In this document: positions 51,362 through 55,228 of the stretch, in pieces | Numbering within the stretch: position 1 is the stretch's first letter | Layout: each line of letters starts with the position of its first letter | Source: Pseudonocardia lacus | GTDB lineage: Bacteria > Actinomycetota > Actinomycetes > Mycobacteriales > Pseudonocardiaceae | Reading direction: 5' to 3' | Assembly: GCF_018531445.1 (NCBI RefSeq) | Contig: NZ_JAHDTH010000029.1 | Location: 1 to 55,228, forward strand | DNA length: 55,228 nt | Position numbers and translations under genes: made by a program | Notes under the pieces: generated by a model | Told to the model about the DNA's origin: nothing | What the model saw: only the letters and a program-made list of their open reading frames with translations | Databases searched by the model: none

Positions 51362-52126
51362 ATGGGCCGAGTAGAGGGCAAGATCGCGCTGGTCACCGGC
51401 GGTGCGGCCGGGATCGGCGCGGAGACCGCGCGCACGCTGGCGCGCGAGGGCGCGCAGGTCGTCATCGCCGACATCAACCTCGACGGCGCCAAGCAGACCG
51501 CCGAGGGCATCGGGGACGCCGCCACGGCCGTCCACTTCGACGCCACCGACCCGAAGTCGATCGAGGACCTGGTCGCCGCGGTGATCGCCCAGCACGGGCG
51601 GGTCGACATCATCCACAACAACGCCGCGCTGGTCGGACCGGACGCCTGGTTCACCGACGGCTCGGTCATCGACACCACCATCGAGATGTGGGACCGGGCG
51701 TTCGCCACCAACGTCCGCAGCATCTTCCTGGTGTGCAAGCACGCGCTGCCGCACATGGTCGCCAACGGCGGCGGGTCGATCATCAACATGGCCTCGGTCG
51801 GCGGGATGCGCGGCAGCGCCGCGCTCACCGCCTACGGCACCACCAAGGCCGCGGTGATCGGGCTGACCCGGTTCGTCGCCGCCCAGCACGGCAAGCAGGG
51901 CGTGCGCTGCAACGCCGTCGCCCCCGGCGTCATCCGCACCCAGCAGCTGCTCGACGCGGTGCCGCAGCTGCCGGAGGCGGCGCTGGCCGGGGTCGCGGCG
52001 CCGCGGGTCGGCGAGCCCTTCGACATCGCCAACATGGTGCTGTTCCTGGCCTCCGACGAGTCGGCGTTCGTCAACGGCGAGGTCTACCGCGTCGACGGCG
52101 GCGCGATGACCGCCGGTTCCCGCTGA
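51362..52126 (+). CDS. Short-chain dehydrogenase, fourth copy
   Basis: The 254-residue SDR has GGAAGIGAE, INMASVGG and YGTTK as its cofactor, serine and Y-x-x-x-K motifs. It is more distant from the tandem pair at 44.9 kb. It belongs to the same operon as the hydrolase before and the EthD-like gene after it. Confidence 0.9.
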   Translation: MGRVEGKIALVTGGAAGIGAETARTLAREGAQVVIADINLDGAKQTAEGIGDAATAVHFDATDPKSIEDLVAAVIAQHGRVDIIHNNAALVGPDAWFTDGSVIDTTIEMWDRAFATNVRSIFLVCKHALPHMVANGGGSIINMASVGGMRGSAALTAYGTTKAAVIGLTRFVAAQHGKQGVRCNAVAPGVIRTQQLLDAVPQLPEAALAGVAAPRVGEPFDIANMVLFLASDESAFVNGEVYRVDGGAMTAGSR

Positions 52127-52148
52127 CCCCCCGACCCGGAGAGAGAAC

Positions 52149-52454
52149 ATGATCAAGCTGACCGTGCTGTACGACACCCCGACCGACGTCGCCGCGTTCG
52201 ACGCGCACTACCTGGGCACGCACGTGCCGCTGGCCCGCAAGGTGCCGGGCATCGAGCGGGTCGAGGTGACCCGCTTCGGCCCCGGCCCGGACGGCTCCGC
52301 GCCGCCCTACCACCTGCTCGCCGAGCTGTACTTCGCCGACGCCGCGGCCATGCAGGCCGGGCTGGGCTCGCCGGAGGGCAAGGCGCTGGGCGCCGACGTG
52401 GTCAACCTCGGTGGCACCCCCGCCACCCACCTCGTCGGGAACGTGGAGGACTGA
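52149..52454 (+). CDS. EthD-family small protein
   Basis: The 101-residue protein begins MIKLTVLYDTPTDVAAFDAHY and has the family's H-x-P motif as LGTHVPLARKVPG. EthD-like proteins are small dimeric alpha/beta barrels, often found beside ether- or ring-degrading oxygenases where they may be accessory or isomerising factors. It is 2 nt before LLM copy 3, so it is probably tied to that enzyme. Confidence 0.85.
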   Translation: MIKLTVLYDTPTDVAAFDAHYLGTHVPLARKVPGIERVEVTRFGPGPDGSAPPYHLLAELYFADAAAMQAGLGSPEGKALGADVVNLGGTPATHLVGNVED

Positions 52455-52456
52455 CC

Positions 52457-53704
52457 GTGAAGTTCCACTGGTTCGCCCAGCACTACTACACGAAGCTGCC
52501 GCAGGACTTCGGCGACACCGTGCGCAGCTCGTGGGTCACGCCGCCGGCCTCGGTCGCCGACCCGACGCAGGTCGGCGAGGACTACCACATGTACCTGCGG
52601 CTGATGCAGCAGGCCGACGGGCTGGGCTGGGACTCGCTGCTGCTCAACGAGCACCACCAGACCTCGCTGGCGATGACCCCCTCGCCCAACCTGCTGGCCG
52701 CGGTACTGGCCGCCACCACCGAGAACGCCGCGATCACGCTGTGCGGCAACTCGCTGGCGCTGTACAACCCGCCGGTGCGGGTGGCGGAGGAGATGGCCAT
52801 GCTCGACGCGCTGTCGGGCGGGCGGCTCATCGCCGGCATCGTGTTCGGCACCCCGATGGACACCGCGTTCTCCTACGGCGTGCCCCCGATCGAGCTGCGC
52901 GAGCGCTTCCACGAGGCCCGCGAGCTGATCCTGCGGGCCTGGCGCGAGCCCGAGCCGTTCGCCTTCAACGGCAAGTACACCCAGCTGCGCTACGTCAACA
53001 CCTGGCCGCGCCCGGTGCAGGACGACGTCCCGATCTGGATCCCGGGCAGCGGCAGCCCGGAGACCTGGGACGTGGTCAACGACAACGACTACTGCTACGG
53101 CTACCTGTCGTTCTCGGGCAAGCAGAGCGCGGCGCCGATCGTCGGCGGGTTCTGGGACTACACGCAGTCCCAGGGCGCCGACATGAACCCGAACCGGATG
53201 GCGTTCACCCAGATCATCTGCACCGCCGACAGCGAGGCCGAGGCCGAGCGGCAGTACTCCGACGCGGTGAAGTACTTCTACCGGCAGAACCCGACCGCGA
53301 TCGAGTTCGCCACCCCGCCCGGGTACAACACGCCGAGCGCGATCAAGGCCAACCTGACCCGGGCCAAGACGCAGTCGGCCGAGGAGCGGCTCAAGGCCAC
53401 CCGCGGCGAGCTGTCGTTCTGGGAGTACGACGAGCTGGGCTACATCATCGCCGGCACCCCCGAGCGGGTGGAGCAGCGCGTCCGCGAGCTGGCCACCGAG
53501 CTGCGCATCGGCCAGCTCATCACCTGCATGCACGTGGGCGACCTGCCCGAGGAGGTGGCCGCGCAGAACAACACGCTGTTCGGCACCCAGGTGATCCCCA
53601 AGCTGCGCGACGTGTGGGGCGAGGAGGAGGACCGCTGGACCCCGAAGGTCAGCCAGGAGCGGGTGGCGGCCAAGTTCGGCAACGGCGCCGGACTCCCGGT
53701 GTGA
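52457..53704 (+). CDS. Luciferase-like (LLM class) flavin monooxygenase, copy 3
   Basis: The 415-residue protein starts MKFHWFAQ and keeps the LLM motifs: LLNEHHQTSLAMTPSPNLL, FGTPMDTAFSYG and IWIPGSGSPETW. It is the last gene of the second cassette; a hairpin follows. Copies 2 and 3 share the same gene surroundings, so one probably came from duplication. Confidence 0.92.
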   Translation: MKFHWFAQHYYTKLPQDFGDTVRSSWVTPPASVADPTQVGEDYHMYLRLMQQADGLGWDSLLLNEHHQTSLAMTPSPNLLAAVLAATTENAAITLCGNSLALYNPPVRVAEEMAMLDALSGGRLIAGIVFGTPMDTAFSYGVPPIELRERFHEARELILRAWREPEPFAFNGKYTQLRYVNTWPRPVQDDVPIWIPGSGSPETWDVVNDNDYCYGYLSFSGKQSAAPIVGGFWDYTQSQGADMNPNRMAFTQIICTADSEAEAERQYSDAVKYFYRQNPTAIEFATPPGYNTPSAIKANLTRAKTQSAEERLKATRGELSFWEYDELGYIIAGTPERVEQRVRELATELRIGQLITCMHVGDLPEEVAAQNNTLFGTQVIPKLRDVWGEEEDRWTPKVSQERVAAKFGNGAGLPV

Positions 53705-53710
53705 GGGGCC

Positions 53711-53744
53711 GGTGGGACGGAGGCGCGTGCGTCCCCGTCCCACC
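53711..53744. terminator. Hairpin terminator after LLM copy 3
   Basis: GGTGGGACGG (53711-53720) pairs exactly with CCGTCCCACC (53735-53744) around a 14-nt loop, 6 nt after the LLM stop. It is the likely end of the second oxidation operon. No T-tract. Confidence 0.6.
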
Positions 53745-53819
53745 GCACGGGTGCTGGACGGCGTTCGGATGACCTAACGTGGCTGGGTCCGGCGCAGTCG
53801 TCGGGCGTGGGAGGCGAGC

Positions 53820-55228
53820 GTGATCCTGGGCGGGATGGGAACCCCGGCGCCCGACCAGACCATGGCGCGGCTGCTGCACCTGCTGGCCACCGAGGCCCCC
53901 AGCGAGGCCTTCGACCAGCTCGCGGAGATCGTCGAGGCCGGCGAGCCCGGCCCCGAGCGCGACGAGATGCTGGTCGCGATCGGGCGCGCCGGCCGGGTGC
54001 GCGAGCTGCTGGCCCGGCGCAAGCGGCGGGAGAAGGAGACCGCAGCGCTCGTCGAGACCGCCCGCGACCTCGCGACGCTGCGCGACGTCGACGAGGTGCT
54101 GGAGGCGATCGTGCGCCGGGCGCGCCAGCTGCTCGGCACCGACGCGACCTACCTGGCCCTGCGCGACCCGGCGGCGGGCGACGTCTACATGCGGATCACC
54201 CTGGGCACTGTCACCCGTGCGATCGAGTCGGTGCGCCAGCCGCTCGGGCGCGGCGTCGGCGGCCGGATCATCGCCACCGGGCAGCCGTTCGCCACCGCCG
54301 ACTACCTGACCGACCCGCGGCTCGACCGCGATCCCACGGTCACCGACGCCGTCGTCGAGGACGGCATCGTCAGCATGGCCGGGGTGCCGCTGCGCGTGCG
54401 CGACGACGTCGTGGGGGCGCTGTTCGTGGCCAACCGCTACCGGCGCGCCTTCGACGACGCCGAGGTCGAGCTGCTGACCTCGCTGGCCGACCACGCGTCG
54501 GTGGTGATCGAGAACGCCCGGCTGTTCGGGCACGCCGAGGCGGCCGCGCAGCGGCTGCGCGAGGCCAACGACGAGCTGGCCCGCCAGGGCCGGTCGCTGG
54601 AGCGGGCGGCGGACGCGCACGAGCAGCTGATGCCGCTGGCCCTGCGCCGGGCCGACATCGGCGAGCTGGTGGCCACGGTGGCCGGGATGCTCGGCGGTGG
54701 CGTCGCCGCCGTCGGCGCCGACGGGGCGGTCTCGGCCGTCGCCGGCGACGTCGAGCTGCCCACGCCCGTCCCGCACCCCGGTTCGGTCGATGCCGAGCTG
54801 GGCGCCCGCGAGGCGCCCGAGGCGCCGGGGACGTGGACGGTGCCGGTGCGCGCGGGCGGCGAGTCGTTCGGCCACCTCGTGCTGGTCGCCGACGGCCAGC
54901 CGCCCGACGCCGACCTGCGCACCCTGGAGCGGGCCGCGCAGACCGCGGCCCTGCTGCAGCTGATGGAGCGCCAGGTCTCCACCGCCGAGCAGCGGGTGCG
55001 CGGCGAACTGATCGACGACCTGCTGGCCGAGCGCGAGCCCGACTGGGCCACCTTCGACCGGCGGGCGCGCCGCTCCGGCGGGCTCGACCTGCGCGTGCCG
55101 CACGTCGTGCTGGTGCTCTCCGCCGACGGCGTCCCCCGCCGCCAGCTGCTGCGCGCCGCGGCCGACCGGGCCGCCCGCGACGGCGGGCTGGCCACCGAGC
55201 ACGCCGCGCGGGTCGTGCTGCTGCTGCC
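53820..55228 (+). CDS. GAF-domain transcriptional regulator, PucR/CdaR-type (3' cut by window)
   Basis: The visible 469 codons start with GTG 53820 after GGGAGGCG. Residues of about 85-225 form a GAF domain (LARRKRREKETAAL helix, then ATLRDVDEVLEAIVRRA, GRGVGGRIIATGQPF, VPLRVRDDVVGALFVANRY). A second, weaker sensor region follows, and the PucR-type central segment RVRGELIDDLLAEREPDWAT appears near 400. The helix-turn-helix normally at the end is outside the window. It is next to the oxidation operon and a likely regulator of it. Confidence 0.85.
   Translation, partial: MILGGMGTPAPDQTMARLLHLLATEAPSEAFDQLAEIVEAGEPGPERDEMLVAIGRAGRVRELLARRKRREKETAALVETARDLATLRDVDEVLEAIVRRARQLLGTDATYLALRDPAAGDVYMRITLGTVTRAIESVRQPLGRGVGGRIIATGQPFATADYLTDPRLDRDPTVTDAVVEDGIVSMAGVPLRVRDDVVGALFVANRYRRAFDDAEVELLTSLADHASVVIENARLFGHAEAAAQRLREANDELARQGRSLERAADAHEQLMPLALRRADIGELVATVAGMLGGGVAAVGADGAVSAVAGDVELPTPVPHPGSVDAELGAREAPEAPGTWTVPVRAGGESFGHLVLVADGQPPDADLRTLERAAQTAALLQLMERQVSTAEQRVRGELIDDLLAEREPDWATFDRRARRSGGLDLRVPHVVLVLSADGVPRRQLLRAAADRAARDGGLATEHAARVVLLL

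Overview
The window is very GC-rich DNA (third codon positions almost all G or C) with many GTG starts, GTGA/ATGA overlaps, a large LuxR-type ATPase regulator, a deazaflavin (F420)-type nitroreductase and an actinobacterial-style cytochrome b. It looks like the chromosome of a filamentous actinomycete. Pseudonocardia or a relative is the best guess; this is inferred from gene content, not proven.

Layout. 1-3.5 kb: the tail of an IS481-type transposase abuts a 1111-residue LuxR-type regulator. 3.6-6.9 kb: a small nickel-binding-like protein, an acyl-CoA dehydrogenase, a patch of decayed genes (MarR and MFS remnants) and an enolase-superfamily dehydratase. 6.9-16.6 kb: an acid-sugar catabolic locus with a GntR regulator, a lipoprotein binding protein, a single polypeptide carrying both sugar permeases, a second enolase-superfamily enzyme, a uronate-dehydrogenase-like SDR, an RraA-type aldolase, a CoA transferase and a crotonase. 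16.6-18.3 kb: a small HNH-like protein, an MBL-fold protein and a deazaflavin nitroreductase. 18.35-20.3 kb: the most unusual locus, a UGSC-type selenoprotein read through an in-frame TGA, coupled to a thioredoxin-domain protein. 20.5-25 kb: a CPBP protease, a two-component system, a cupin, a chimeric gene remnant and a lipoprotein. 25-28.9 kb: a cytochrome b paralogue that lacks two of the usual haem ligands, behind a dense dyad array, then a two-gene module of unknown function. 28.9-30.7 kb: a phosphotransferase and a TetR regulator.

30.7-53.7 kb is one large catabolic region: acyl-CoA ligase, nitroreductase, DHA2 exporter, a degenerate RibBA-like protein, FMN reductase, alpha/beta hydrolase and a luciferase-like monooxygenase (LLM) on the minus strand; then, divergently, an oligopeptide-type ABC importer (dppBCDF order, binding protein downstream), two alcohol/quinone dehydrogenases, four SDRs, two more LLMs, another hydrolase and an EthD-like protein. 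A GAF/PucR-type regulator, cut by the window end, follows. Read together, this suggests import of a small molecule, oxidation of alcohol to ketone by the dehydrogenases, flavin-dependent oxygenation (possibly Baeyer-Villiger), hydrolysis and CoA activation. The substrate cannot be read from the sequence.

Standout: the TGA at 18588-18590 is very probably a selenocysteine codon. It sits in a U-G-S-C motif, coding continues in the same frame for 79 codons, and a hairpin suitable for a bacterial SECIS element lies 19 nt downstream.
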